Shown in pieces: positions 49,869 to 58,726 of a stretch of DNA of 64,000 nucleotides. Made by a program: the position numbers and the translations under genes. Numbering within the stretch: position 1 is the first letter of the stretch; each line of letters opens with the position of its first letter. The notes below the pieces were generated by a model. The model was given only the letters and a program-made list of their open reading frames with translations. It made no database searches and was not told the origin of the DNA. This DNA comes from Coprothermobacter sp. (lineage in GTDB: Bacteria; Caldisericota; Caldisericia; Cryosericales; Cryosericaceae), in assembly GCA_013824685.1 (NCBI GenBank), contig PNOG01000010.1, positions 41,731 through 105,730 of the forward strand. The letters run 5' to 3'.

Positions 49869-51077
49869 ATGTCGTTGAACGCAGAAGAGTTGTTCTCAGA
49901 ACGGGCGCTGGGTTTTAGACCAACCGAGATTCGGGAGCTCCTCAAACTCGTCGACAGTCCGGAAATCATCTCATTGGCTGGAGGCATGCCAGACGATCGG
50001 TTCTTTCCCATCGATCGAGTGATCGAGGCAAGCACGTTTGCGCTCAGGGAATACGGCAAGAAGGCTCTCCAGTATGGGTCTACGGAGGGCATCAAGAAGT
50101 TGCGTGTTTTGCTCATGGATCGCATGGAGAACGAGGGTGTCCAAGGCATCGATCTGGACAACGTCATCATCTCCACCGCCTCACAGCAGGGTCTCAGTCT
50201 GATGGCACAGGTCTTCGTGAATCCTGGCGACACCATCATTGTGGAAGAGCCATCTTATCTCGGAGCAATCCAGGCTTTTGGAAGCATGCAGGCCAAGTTC
50301 TGCACGGTTCCGCTGGACAAGGATGGCATGCAGATGGGCATTCTTGAGGACAGGCTCAAGGAGCTGCAGAAGGCGAACATCCGCCCAAAGTTCGTCTATA
50401 CGGTGCCCAACTTCCACAACCCTGCCGGCGTCACCATGACGCTGAAGCGCCGCACGAAGTTGATCGAGCTGGCCCACGCGTATGATCTGCTGATTATCGA
50501 AGACGATCCATACGGGGAAATACGCTTTGAGGGTGAGCCAATTCCCTCACTGCTGGCGTTGGATGGCAAGGATCGTGTCGTAGGGCTGCGCACGTTCTCG
50601 AAGATCAGTTTCCCCGGGCTTCGTCTGGGGTGGATCGTCGCCCGCGAAGACATCATGAGCAAGATCATCGTTGGAAAACAGGCAGCTGACCTTTGCTCTC
50701 CGGCCATGACTCAATACATAGCGTATGAGTTTGTCAGCCGCGGGTGGCTGGACGACTACGTTGACGTTGTTCGGCGCGAGTATCCCAGGAAGAAGAATGC
50801 AATGATCTCCGCTCTTGAACAGTATTTCCCGGTCGGCAGCAGCTGGACTGACCCTCAAGGCGGTCTGTTCGTATGGGTGAAGGCACCGGACAGTATCGAC
50901 ACCGCGGCGATGTTCCGGGAGGCGATCAATGCCAAGGTTGCGTATGTTGTGGGCATTGCCTTCTACCCTCATCGGGACGACACTTGCCATATGCGGTTGA
51001 ACTTCTCGGCCGTGGATCCAGAGCATATCACTGAAGGGGTCCATCGCCTGGGAGACTTGCTGAAGTCGAAGATCTAA
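49869..51077 (+). CDS. Class I aminotransferase of the LysN / 2-aminoadipate type
   Basis: The 402-residue protein has IISLAGGMPDDRFFP near the start, ALQYGSTEGIKKLR, VPNFHNPAGVTM, IIEDDPYGEIRF, and the PLP Lys in RTFSKISFPGLRLGW. This set is typical of the multi-substrate group containing LysN (2-aminoadipate), aromatic and branched-chain aminotransferases, and MocR-like domains without the DNA-binding part. The ATG at 49869 has GGAGG seven bases upstream; an earlier ATG at 49812 has none. A -10 TATACT is at 49786-49791. A very strong hairpin follows. Confidence 0.88.
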   Translation: MSLNAEELFSERALGFRPTEIRELLKLVDSPEIISLAGGMPDDRFFPIDRVIEASTFALREYGKKALQYGSTEGIKKLRVLLMDRMENEGVQGIDLDNVIISTASQQGLSLMAQVFVNPGDTIIVEEPSYLGAIQAFGSMQAKFCTVPLDKDGMQMGILEDRLKELQKANIRPKFVYTVPNFHNPAGVTMTLKRRTKLIELAHAYDLLIIEDDPYGEIRFEGEPIPSLLALDGKDRVVGLRTFSKISFPGLRLGWIVAREDIMSKIIVGKQAADLCSPAMTQYIAYEFVSRGWLDDYVDVVRREYPRKKNAMISALEQYFPVGSSWTDPQGGLFVWVKAPDSIDTAAMFREAINAKVAYVVGIAFYPHRDDTCHMRLNFSAVDPEHITEGVHRLGDLLKSKI

Positions 51078-51097
51078 CGGCTGGTTGAGACAGACGT

Positions 51098-51142
51098 GCA
51101 ACGACCCCTGTCCGCGTTTTGCGGGGCAGGGGTCGTTGCGGT
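51098..51142. terminator. Strong bidirectional terminator
   Basis: A 13-base-pair perfect stem (GCAACGACCCCTG/CAGGGGTCGTTGC) between the aminotransferase and the convergent nuclease gene. Confidence 0.75.
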
Positions 51143-51160
51143 TCTGCAAACGGGTGGGGA

Positions 51161-51934
51161 CTAGATGCTGCGGAACACGGAGCAGATGTCTCTGTAGTCA
51201 CAGGAGAAGCACTTGCTGCCGCGTTTTCCGCGAAAATCGCCCTGAAGAATCCTGCGAGCGGTTGTTGCCAGAACCTCTCGAGACTTGGCAATACAGTTTT
51301 CTGCCCCTTCGTCCATCTCTGCCTTGACGTTCTCGCGGAGGTAGTACGTCTGAAGGATGAACCGCTTGCCCCGAAACTCTTTCAGCTGACCTAGTGCCGC
51401 AGCGTACAGCGCCACCTGGAACCGATGAGATGTCAATGCCGACGCTACTCTCGGTCTCGCCGACTTGTAGTCGACGATCCGCAGCACATGGTCATTGACT
51501 TGGTCGATTCGGTCGACGATACCTGTAAACGGAATACCATCAATCTCCGTGTTGATGAGGTGTTCCACGTACAGCATCTGTTGCCACGTGGACTGGAAAA
51601 CCGGGAAGAATGCCGTAAGTACGCGCAGGGCCTGACGGTGTTTACTGTCTTCATCACCGGGGTCGGCATATCCCTCCGTCAGCCAGTTCTCGTTCAGAAG
51701 CTGGGAGAGAGAGGTGGGGAAGAGGGCTGCATCATCTCTGTACAGCTGCCCGTCTTCTCCCAGGTGACATGACAGCAATCTCTCGAGGACCGTGTGGATA
51801 CTCTTGCCATAGCTGAAATACCAGTGAGATGGTTCCTCGATCTTCTGAATGTACCTGAGCTCGAATTTCCTGGGACATTCGTTGTACGTCGATATTCTCG
51901 AGTAGCTCAGCGGTTCTGTATGCGCGTTTTCCAA
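51161..51934 (-). CDS. RecB-like PD-(D/E)XK nuclease with Cys cluster
   Basis: The 257-residue protein has the AddB/Cas4-type nuclease motifs: SYSRISTYNECPRKFELRY at the start, YGKSIHTVLE, the active site GIVDRID and then VDYKSAR, and QVALYAAALG (motif QxxxY). The C-terminus has CFSCDYRDIC. One N-terminal and three C-terminal Cys fit a [4Fe-4S] clamp. No helicase domain is present, so it is a stand-alone nuclease, probably for DNA repair. The start is TTG with GGAG five bases upstream, inside the end of coaE (28-base overlap). It is fourth in a comEC-side minus-strand series, after polA and coaE. Confidence 0.83.
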   Translation of the reverse strand: MENAHTEPLSYSRISTYNECPRKFELRYIQKIEEPSHWYFSYGKSIHTVLERLLSCHLGEDGQLYRDDAALFPTSLSQLLNENWLTEGYADPGDEDSKHRQALRVLTAFFPVFQSTWQQMLYVEHLINTEIDGIPFTGIVDRIDQVNDHVLRIVDYKSARPRVASALTSHRFQVALYAAALGQLKEFRGKRFILQTYYLRENVKAEMDEGAENCIAKSREVLATTARRILQGDFRGKRGSKCFSCDYRDICSVFRSI

Positions 51935-52506
51935 AGCATCTCCACCTGTTTTCGGGTCTGCTCGACATCCATCGTGTTGTCGATGACAACGTCGGCATAC
52001 GCCAGTTTCTGAGCCAGAGGCATCTGTGCCTCAATTCGGCTGACGGCTTCGTCGCGCGAAAGATGGTCGCGCGTCATGAGGCGCTCCAGTTGTTCGCCCT
52101 TCGATGTTTTCACAACCCAGATCTCGTCGACCAGGTTCTGCCAGCCGGCTTCGATCAGAATTGCTGCGTCAAGGACCACGACGGTTGACGTTCGGTGAAG
52201 CACCATGATCTCGTTGGCGACCAGTCTCGTCATGATGGGCATCATGATATCGTTGAGCGTTGTGAGGAGATCGGGGTGTCCGAAGACCAGATTGCCGAGG
52301 AGGTGACGGTTGAGCTGGTTTCCATCGAAGATGCAATCCCCAAAGGCAGCTCGCACCTGCTCAAGCGCTCCTTCGACGTTTTCGGCAAGGACGCTCTTTC
52401 CTACCAGGTCCGCGTCGAGCACCGCTGCACCGTGCTCCCGCAACATGCCGGAGATCATGCTCTTGCCGGAGGCAATGTTGCCGGTGAGCCCAATGTTGAT
52501 ACTCAT
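51907..52506 (-). CDS. coaE: Dephospho-CoA kinase
   Basis: The 199-residue protein has the P-loop GLTGNIASGKS, then VLDADLVGKSV (substrate Asp), LDAAILIEAGW and RIEAQMPLAQKLAYADVVIDN. These are CoaE hallmarks. It phosphorylates dephospho-CoA, the last step of CoA synthesis. It overlaps the polA stop by ATGA and is translated from the polA mRNA, a common polA-coaE arrangement. Confidence 0.94.
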   Translation of the reverse strand: MSINIGLTGNIASGKSMISGMLREHGAAVLDADLVGKSVLAENVEGALEQVRAAFGDCIFDGNQLNRHLLGNLVFGHPDLLTTLNDIMMPIMTRLVANEIMVLHRTSTVVVLDAAILIEAGWQNLVDEIWVVKTSKGEQLERLMTRDHLSRDEAVSRIEAQMPLAQKLAYADVVIDNTMDVEQTRKQVEMLWKTRIQNR

Positions 52507-55088
52507 TCGAGGTCGCGCAGATTCGGGCCGGCAGAAAGGTGAGTCACCAGGGGGATCGAAAGGTGGATCGCCGATTCCATGGACTCCTGCATCATCCCGC
52601 GGACAAGCTCAAGTTCGTCGGACGGTGTGTCGACGACGATTTCGTCATGTACCTGAAGTACCATGCGCGCCTTGAGCGGCTGAAGGTCCTTGTTCAGAGA
52701 TATCATGGCCATTTTGATGACGTCGGCGGAGCTCCCTTGTACAATGGCATTGAATCCCTGCCGAATAGCTTCCTGCCGCTCCACGTTGTTGCGACTGTTG
52801 ATGTGCGGGACTCTCCGCAAATGTCCAAGAATCGTCTTCACGTAGCCATCGTGCTGGGCCGCCTCGACCACCCGGTCACGGTAGTCCCGGATGCCGGGAA
52901 ACCGCTCCAGGTAGCGTTCGATGTACTGGCGAGCCTCTTCGCCAGTGATGCCGAGCTGCCGTGAGAGACCATATGGCGAGATGCCGTAGATGATGCCGAA
53001 ATTGATAGTCTTGGCGCGTTTCCGCATCTCGGGAGTCACAGATGATTCTGGAACGTCGAAGACCTGCGAAGCCGTGTGCAGGTGAATGTCCTCTCCCTGA
53101 GCAAATGCATGGCAGAGGTTTGCGTCCGCCGAAAGATGCGCAAGCATCCTCAGATCGATCTGGGAGTAGTCTGCCGAGACGAGCACCCAACCGTCGTGGC
53201 TGGGTATGAACGCCTGTCTGATTTCGCGCCCAACCTCGGTTCTGGCAGGGATGTTCTGCAGGTTGGGGTCGATGCAGCTGATGCGTCCCGTCGACGTGCC
53301 GGTCTGGAGGAACGTAGGGTGAATCTTCCCGTCCGGCGCGACATATCGGACCAGCGAATCCGTATAGGTTCCCTTGATCTTGGTCAACTGACGGAGCTCC
53401 AGGATAAGCGGAATCGCTGGATGTTCGTTCTGGATTGCCTCCAGGGATTCGACGTCGGTGCTTAGACCTGTCTTGGTTCTCTTGGTCGGTGCAAGTCCCA
53501 GCACATCGAAGAGGAGCACGCCCAGCTGTTTGGGAGACTGAAGGCTGTAATCGTGCGTGCCGACGAGCTCGTACGTCCGGCGTTCCAGTTCAGCAATACG
53601 AAGGCCGAGCTTCGCTCCGAAGGTTCGCAGGTAGGCAGTATCTGTGCGTATACCTGCCATCTCCATGTCCGCGAGCACCGCTGCAAACGGAATCTCCATG
53701 TCGTTCAGGGTGCCTGTGAGCTGTGATTCCTCGAGAGCCGTGTCGATGGGGTAGGAGACACGATAGACAAGGTCGGCCAATCCCTCGGCAGTGGAGGTGT
53801 CTCCAGTCAGTCCCCATGCGTCGCCGATGCGGTCAAGGCCCCAGGCTTTCTGGTCAGGATCCAGCAGGTACTGCGCAAGCATGATGTCACGGATGGGGGC
53901 AGGAGCGCCCAGGCCGAACGGTGCGAGGGTGTGACAGAGTCTCTTGTAGTCGTAGACATACGTCATGGACGTACTGTCTGAATGGAGGGCCTGGGGAGGC
54001 GAGCCGAACATGGCGTCGATGTGGGTCGACGAAACGTTGTCCTTTGTTCGGCGGGCCACCGTGAACCCCTGCCCTTCGAGATCAGGCACGACGGCTAGGG
54101 CCGTTCGGGCATCGAAGACTACGTTCGTCGCCTGTAGGGGAACCGGAGCGAGCGCTGCGGGGCGAGCGCCGGCGTCGAAAAGGTCGTCGCGATGGACAGG
54201 TATCGGCGCCACAGCGAGTGATGGCATGCCGAGAATCTTCGATGCGCGCCGGCTCAGTGCCACAAACGACAGCGTCTGGAACAGCTGGGCAGTCTGCTCA
54301 GTATCTGGGGCGTTACGGACCAGGTCAGCGAGGCTGGTCGGTTCGTCCAGACTCATCTGGATCGTGACCAGCGAGCGGTTGCGCAGGATGATATCCCGGT
54401 TCTCGGCGAGCAGGGTCCTGTAGCGTTCGGGGCCGCCGTTCTCGAGCAATGCCTCCACTGAACCGAACTCCTGGACCAGTTTCAGTGCGGTCTTCTCGCC
54501 GATGCCCTGTACGCCGGGGATGTTGTCGGACGAATCTCCCTTGAGGGCTTTGACATCGATCAGTTGGGGGGCTGTGAGGCCGAACTCCTCGAGGATTGCC
54601 GCAGGAGTATACTCTCTGATCTCCTTGACTCCCTTGACCGTAATGCGTACTGACGTGTTGTCGTCTGTCAACTGGAGCAGGTCGTTGTCCCCGGAATAGA
54701 TGATGCAGGGGATCTCTGCCTGGTCAGCGACCTTGCTGTAGATGCCGATGAAATCGTCCGCTTCGAATCCGTCCTTTTCGCGCGTCACGATGCCCAGCGA
54801 ACGGATGAGTTGCTTGAGGTTGACGAGCTGGCTGACGAGTTCGTCGGGCATGGTCTCCCGGTTGGCCTTGTACTCTTCGAACATCTCGTGGCGATAGGTC
54901 GCTGCCTTTCGATCGAAGAAGACGCCCATGTACTGTGGTTGAAGCTCTTCGATGATGGAGAGCAGCATCGTCGTGGTCCCCAGAATCGCTCCGGTAGGGA
55001 TGCCGGTGGCGGTACTGAGGTGGGGCATGGCGAAAAATGCTCGGTACAGAATCGAACTCCCATCGACAAGCACTACGCGGTTCGTCAT
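52503..55088 (-). CDS. polA: DNA polymerase I
   Basis: The 861-residue protein has an N-terminal 5'-3' exonuclease (LVDGSSILYRAFFAMP, FEADDFIGIYSKVAD, GDSSDNIPGVQGIG), a middle domain, and a family A polymerase: motif A DYSQIDLRMLAHLS, motif B KRAKTINFGIIYGISPYG, motif C LQVHDEIVVD. The middle domain keeps the fold, but the proofreading carboxylates (DxE and later Asp) are not recognisable, as in Taq-like enzymes. It fills gaps and removes primers. The start has no SD; TACAAT ends six bases before the ATG, so it looks leaderless. The promoter overlaps the end of comEC. Confidence 0.95.
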   Translation of the reverse strand: MTNRVVLVDGSSILYRAFFAMPHLSTATGIPTGAILGTTTMLLSIIEELQPQYMGVFFDRKAATYRHEMFEEYKANRETMPDELVSQLVNLKQLIRSLGIVTREKDGFEADDFIGIYSKVADQAEIPCIIYSGDNDLLQLTDDNTSVRITVKGVKEIREYTPAAILEEFGLTAPQLIDVKALKGDSSDNIPGVQGIGEKTALKLVQEFGSVEALLENGGPERYRTLLAENRDIILRNRSLVTIQMSLDEPTSLADLVRNAPDTEQTAQLFQTLSFVALSRRASKILGMPSLAVAPIPVHRDDLFDAGARPAALAPVPLQATNVVFDARTALAVVPDLEGQGFTVARRTKDNVSSTHIDAMFGSPPQALHSDSTSMTYVYDYKRLCHTLAPFGLGAPAPIRDIMLAQYLLDPDQKAWGLDRIGDAWGLTGDTSTAEGLADLVYRVSYPIDTALEESQLTGTLNDMEIPFAAVLADMEMAGIRTDTAYLRTFGAKLGLRIAELERRTYELVGTHDYSLQSPKQLGVLLFDVLGLAPTKRTKTGLSTDVESLEAIQNEHPAIPLILELRQLTKIKGTYTDSLVRYVAPDGKIHPTFLQTGTSTGRISCIDPNLQNIPARTEVGREIRQAFIPSHDGWVLVSADYSQIDLRMLAHLSADANLCHAFAQGEDIHLHTASQVFDVPESSVTPEMRKRAKTINFGIIYGISPYGLSRQLGITGEEARQYIERYLERFPGIRDYRDRVVEAAQHDGYVKTILGHLRRVPHINSRNNVERQEAIRQGFNAIVQGSSADVIKMAMISLNKDLQPLKARMVLQVHDEIVVDTPSDELELVRGMMQESMESAIHLSIPLVTHLSAGPNLRDLE

Positions 55089-55094
55089 GTGCTC

Positions 55095-55123
55095 ATTGTA
55101 TCAACGTCTGGGGTCCTGCGCAA
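55095..55123 (-). promoter_or_regulatory. Promoter of polA, leaderless type, within the comEC end
   Basis: TTGCGC (55118-55123), a 17-base spacer, then TACAAT (55095-55100), six bases before the polA ATG. The -35 and spacer lie inside the last codons of comEC. Confidence 0.65.
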
Positions 55124-57251
55124 CCCAGCAGCGTGAGCCGCGCGTAAACACGGAGATGCAGCCCGTCTGTTTGAGAGAAAGGCTCGATGCCGCATCTGTC
55201 GTGAGAATCTGAATCATCCCGGTAACAGTATCATACGCGAATCCGGGAGAGTTGGCAGGAAGCGATGCCGCGGGGCCTACCGTTCCGACGAGAGCGGCTG
55301 TGACGAGTGCCAACGAGGGGCCAGACTGACTGGCGTTTCCTGCCCGGATGGTCGCGCTACGCGTCTCGACAGTGACCATCTCGCTGGTGTCGAGTGAGGC
55401 GATAGTCGATTGGAAGCGAGTGTCGAGTCCAGGAATGGGGGTTTGGACGTATTCAGAGGGAAGGTACACGTGGCTCGGTGCCAGTAGTCCGAACAGTGCA
55501 TCCAGCTGGTCTGGGAGGTCTGCAGGGGACCCTGCGACCACGACGACGTCCAGTGTGTTAACGCCGAGTGCTGCGAGTGCACGGGCTGCCCGGTTGGCGG
55601 CTTTGCCGTCGGTGTCGAACAGACAGAGCCACGTGCCGATGCCCTGGGTGCGGACGAGGATGACGGTGCCCTGTTCGACGACAGGAAGGGTCACGCGCGT
55701 GTCGAATGGGACGGCACCGAACGCCCATACGAGTGAGACCAGGATGGCTGCTGCAGCCACGGGGACTCCCGCATGGCGCCGCTGACCGAGTCTCGGCCGG
55801 TTGTCTACCGAGAGGATGACGACCCCGAACAGAATCCCCAGGGAAAGGAGCAGGAACGGTGAAGGTGCAGGGACGTTCCGGTGTGACCCGGGGAGGCGCC
55901 CGAGCAGTTCAAGACAGCCAAACAGGATACTCGAGGCGCCGTTGAGGATGGGTGCCAGCAGTGCCGCGAGCGACGGAATCGTGAGGAGGAGCACCGACCA
56001 AGCCAGGAGGCCTATCAGAAGCAGTGAGACCGCGGGAATGGCCACAACGTTTGCCAGAAGAGCAATCGGAGCAAGGACATGGAATGTCGACACGGCAAGC
56101 GCTGCTGCGGGCAGAGACGCTCCGGTCGTCGAACAGAGAGATGACAGGAGTCCCCGGGCGAGGCGACCACTGACTCGAACGAGATGGGACAGAGGTTCGC
56201 CGATGAAGCACAGGCCGGCGATCGAGGCAAACGACAGCTGCAGTCCGATGTCGAAAACGGAGGCAGGATCGACTGCTGTGAGAATGAGTGCGGCCCAGGA
56301 GAGCGATGCGAGTCTGCCCACGTGTCCGCCGGACATGCGAGTTACTGCGAGAACGTACAGCATCACGAACGCTCGGTCGGCACTGAGGGGGAAGTCGATG
56401 AATGCCAGGTAGACGAAGGTGGCAACGAGAGGAGCCAGCGTCCTGCCGGTACTTCTCTCGGAGAACATCAGACCAAGGAGCATCGACATCACGGCGAAAA
56501 CGAGTGAGAGGTGAAGTCCGGAAATGGCGAGCAGATGGCTGGTACCAGTGATGGAGAAGAGATGGCGGTCGACTGTTCCAAAGAGTCTGCGATGAAGAAG
56601 GAGTTCTTCGAGGAATCCGAACGCCTTGTAGCTCAACAGCGGGCGGGCGCGGAGTTCGACGAGGTCTCGTGCGTGTCCCGTCAACCGACCCCACCATGAC
56701 GCAAGAGAGTGGCTGGGGAGAGTCTGGATGTCTCGTGCGAGAAACAGTCCGGCGGGTGGCGGACCGGGACGATCCTCTCCCGGGTTGAGAGCGGGACTGG
56801 CCGTGCCCATCTTCCCCAAGACACGTACCTGTTGACCAAATGTCGGCCCAGTGCGACGATCAGGCATCTGTACCTGGACGGTCACCGGGTGGCCGATGGG
56901 AATGCCGTTGGCCGTCACTGCCGACAGCTCAAACATTGCGCCTCCGGTGCTTCGCGCTACAGAAGGCGTACGAGCTATGCCTGTGACAATTGAGGTATCC
57001 AGGGGGAGTTGCCCCGAGGCAGAAGACTGAACAACTCGACTTGCCAGGGCAAATGATGGCCAGAAGAGAGAGAGTGCGAGCATGACGCGGATGAGATTGA
57101 CTCGCAGGTGCCGAGTCTGTGCGAGATAACCTGCGCCCAGACCAGCCAACACAGCAAAGGTGAGTATTGCCGCAACTCGTGTCGTTCCGGCCGACAAAGC
57201 TCCGGCTACGACCGTCAGGGCTACGAGCGTGACGAGTCGCAGTCGTATCAC
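55101..57251 (-). CDS. comEC: ComEC/Rec2 DNA uptake channel
   Basis: The 716-residue membrane protein has a DUF4131-type N-terminal part and the competence domain (GTSHLLAISGLHLSLVFAV, then FPLSADRAFVMLYVL and IGLQLSFASIAGLC). A C-terminal beta-lactamase-like domain follows. In that domain the metal motif HxHxDH is missing: the segment LDVVVVAGSPADLPDQ stands where THPDADH would be. It forms the inner-membrane pore for incoming single-stranded DNA. The start is GTG, six bases after the comEA stop, with no clear SD, so translation is probably coupled. Confidence 0.9.
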   Translation of the reverse strand: MIRLRLVTLVALTVVAGALSAGTTRVAAILTFAVLAGLGAGYLAQTRHLRVNLIRVMLALSLFWPSFALASRVVQSSASGQLPLDTSIVTGIARTPSVARSTGGAMFELSAVTANGIPIGHPVTVQVQMPDRRTGPTFGQQVRVLGKMGTASPALNPGEDRPGPPPAGLFLARDIQTLPSHSLASWWGRLTGHARDLVELRARPLLSYKAFGFLEELLLHRRLFGTVDRHLFSITGTSHLLAISGLHLSLVFAVMSMLLGLMFSERSTGRTLAPLVATFVYLAFIDFPLSADRAFVMLYVLAVTRMSGGHVGRLASLSWAALILTAVDPASVFDIGLQLSFASIAGLCFIGEPLSHLVRVSGRLARGLLSSLCSTTGASLPAAALAVSTFHVLAPIALLANVVAIPAVSLLLIGLLAWSVLLLTIPSLAALLAPILNGASSILFGCLELLGRLPGSHRNVPAPSPFLLLSLGILFGVVILSVDNRPRLGQRRHAGVPVAAAAILVSLVWAFGAVPFDTRVTLPVVEQGTVILVRTQGIGTWLCLFDTDGKAANRAARALAALGVNTLDVVVVAGSPADLPDQLDALFGLLAPSHVYLPSEYVQTPIPGLDTRFQSTIASLDTSEMVTVETRSATIRAGNASQSGPSLALVTAALVGTVGPAASLPANSPGFAYDTVTGMIQILTTDAASSLSLKQTGCISVFTRGSRCWVAQDPRR

Positions 57252-57256
57252 GGCGG

Positions 57257-57907
57257 CTAGAGGGTGATGAGGAATTTCAGGTCTTCGTAGGTCTTGGTGC
57301 CGATGCCCGTGACGTTCTGAAGGTCTTCAAGTCGCTTGAACGGGCCGTGCTGTGCCCGGTAGTCCAGGATCGCCTGCGCTTTCGCTGGTCCAATACCGGG
57401 AAGCGTATCGAGATCGGCCAGTGTTCCGTGGTTGATACTAATGCGTGCATGAGTGTTCGATGGTGGTGACGTGGGAGACACAACGGTGACGGAGCCGTCC
57501 GGTGACTTGACAGGGACAGTGACTTGTTCACCGTCCTCGAGGCGGGCTGCCAGGTTGACCGCAATGAGATCTGCGTCGTTCGCAGCTCCTCCGGCGGCTG
57601 CCAGCGCGTCGCGGACGATGGATCCCTCCGGCAGGGTATAGACATCTGGATGGAGGACAGCACCAGTCACATACACCTTGATGGAAACCGGGGTCGTGGG
57701 CGTAATTTCCGCGCTCGAAGAGTCTTCGACAATCTGCGGGAGCGGGTTGGGCGTCGGTTTGATGAGGCGCGAGCCGACGAACAGCCCGGCGCCCATTCCC
57801 AGGGCGAGAACAGCGATGATCAGGACGATTATCTGATGCTTCGACAGTTTTTCCATTGCAGTGGAGACTCGCTCGTTGTCGAGCGTGCAGCCTCCCGCCT
57901 CCTTCAT
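57257..57907 (-). CDS. comEA: ComEA-type competence DNA receptor
   Basis: The protein has one N-terminal membrane helix (IIVLIIAVLALGMGAGLFVG), a SLBB domain (VYVTGAVLHPDVYTLPEGS), and a C-terminal helix-hairpin-helix DNA-binding pair (INHGTLADLDTLPGIG, AKAQAILDYRAQHGPF, LQNVTGIGTKTYEDL). It binds double-stranded DNA at the cell surface and hands it to ComEC, encoded directly downstream. The start is uncertain. ATG 57907 gives 216 residues; ATG 57856 (MEKLSKHQ) gives 199 and a more normal N-terminus. Neither has a good SD. Confidence 0.9.
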   Translation of the reverse strand: MKEAGGCTLDNERVSTAMEKLSKHQIIVLIIAVLALGMGAGLFVGSRLIKPTPNPLPQIVEDSSSAEITPTTPVSIKVYVTGAVLHPDVYTLPEGSIVRDALAAAGGAANDADLIAVNLAARLEDGEQVTVPVKSPDGSVTVVSPTSPPSNTHARISINHGTLADLDTLPGIGPAKAQAILDYRAQHGPFKRLEDLQNVTGIGTKTYEDLKFLITL

Positions 57908-57929
57908 TGACGTCGAATGATTTCAGCTC

Positions 57930-58487
57930 TTAGCGGGAGCCCCCCATGACTGTGAGAAGATCGTACAGTTCCAGAAAGTCGGTGACCATCCCCTCGGTCC
58001 GCTGAGGGATTGGAGTTTCAATGATCCTGACAGGAGTCCCTGTCGGGATCATTGAGAAGGCCTTCGTCACATCGGCGTTCTGATGGCGTACGCATCCGTG
58101 CGATACGTCCTTGCCGATGCTGAACGGGTCGTTCGTTCCGTGCAGCCCATAGGTAGGGAGCGAAATGCCGATCCAGCGAACCCCCAGGCCGTTCGTCTTA
58201 TCACGAAGGTATGGGGCGTACACCTTGCCTTCCCAGTACCAGTTAGGGTCGGCTTGCTTCTCAGTCACCTTGTACCTGCCGACGGGCGTGGCACTTTCGC
58301 CAGTGGTTCCGGTCGCATCCGGGAACGCGAGAGTGCCACCTGTAGTTCTGAGGACCGTGATGTGGAATGATTTGTCGACGACAACCTCAGTGACTGTGGC
58401 GCCTCGGGCCGACGGCATGGCCACGACGGCAAGAGCCACGGCGAGGGCTACAACGTAGAAGAAACGCGAGCGACGGTCATTTTTCAT
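57930..58487 (-). CDS. L,D-transpeptidase (YkuD domain)
   Basis: The 185-residue protein has a signal peptide (FFYVVALAVALAVVAMPSARG) and a YkuD domain with GLHGTNDPFSIGKDVSHGC followed by VRHQNAD. The HGxx plus SHGCVR catalytic His and Cys are present; the usual Met after Arg is His. It cross-links or anchors peptidoglycan outside the membrane. The ATG at 58487 has GGGAG five bases upstream and starts MKNDRRSR. A promoter with TATAAT lies at 58498-58525. Confidence 0.9.
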   Translation of the reverse strand: MKNDRRSRFFYVVALAVALAVVAMPSARGATVTEVVVDKSFHITVLRTTGGTLAFPDATGTTGESATPVGRYKVTEKQADPNWYWEGKVYAPYLRDKTNGLGVRWIGISLPTYGLHGTNDPFSIGKDVSHGCVRHQNADVTKAFSMIPTGTPVRIIETPIPQRTEGMVTDFLELYDLLTVMGGSR

Positions 58488-58497
58488 AGTGACTCCC

Positions 58498-58525
58498 ATT
58501 ATAGACAGCACTGCCCTGATAGCAA
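58498..58525 (-). promoter_or_regulatory. Promoter of the L,D-transpeptidase gene
   Basis: TTGCTA (58520-58525), a 16-base spacer, then TATAAT (58498-58503) on the minus strand. The leader would be very short, just containing the SD. Confidence 0.65.
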
Positions 58526-58544
58526 CGAAGCCGGAACGAGCGGC

Positions 58545-58571
58545 AAATCAGAAGGGCCCCTTTCGGGGCCC
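58545..58571 (-). terminator. Terminator downstream of tRNA-Leu
   Basis: A seven-base-pair GGGCCCC/GGGGCCC stem with GAAA loop on the minus strand, followed by TTCTGATTTG. It lies between tRNA-Leu and the L,D-transpeptidase promoter. Confidence 0.65.
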
Positions 58572-58626
58572 ATTATGTCCAAGAAGTGTTTCAACATCAC
58601 AAGAGACAGTATGTCTTCTCGCCGAA

Positions 58627-58712
58627 TGGTGCGGGGAGAGGGAGTTGAACCCTCACGACCTTGCGATCACTAGGACCTGAACCTAGCGCGTCTGCCATTT
58701 CGCCACCCCCGC
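58627..58712 (-). tRNA. tRNA-Leu (anticodon CAG)
   Basis: The minus strand folds as a class II tRNA. The acceptor is GCGGGGG/TCCCCGC. The anticodon stem is CTAGG/CCTAG around TTCAGGT. It has a long variable arm, a GAGGGTTCAACTCCCTC T-arm, and encoded CCA. Anticodon CAG reads CUG. Confidence 0.94.
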
Positions 58713-58726
58713 CTGAAGGCTTGAGA

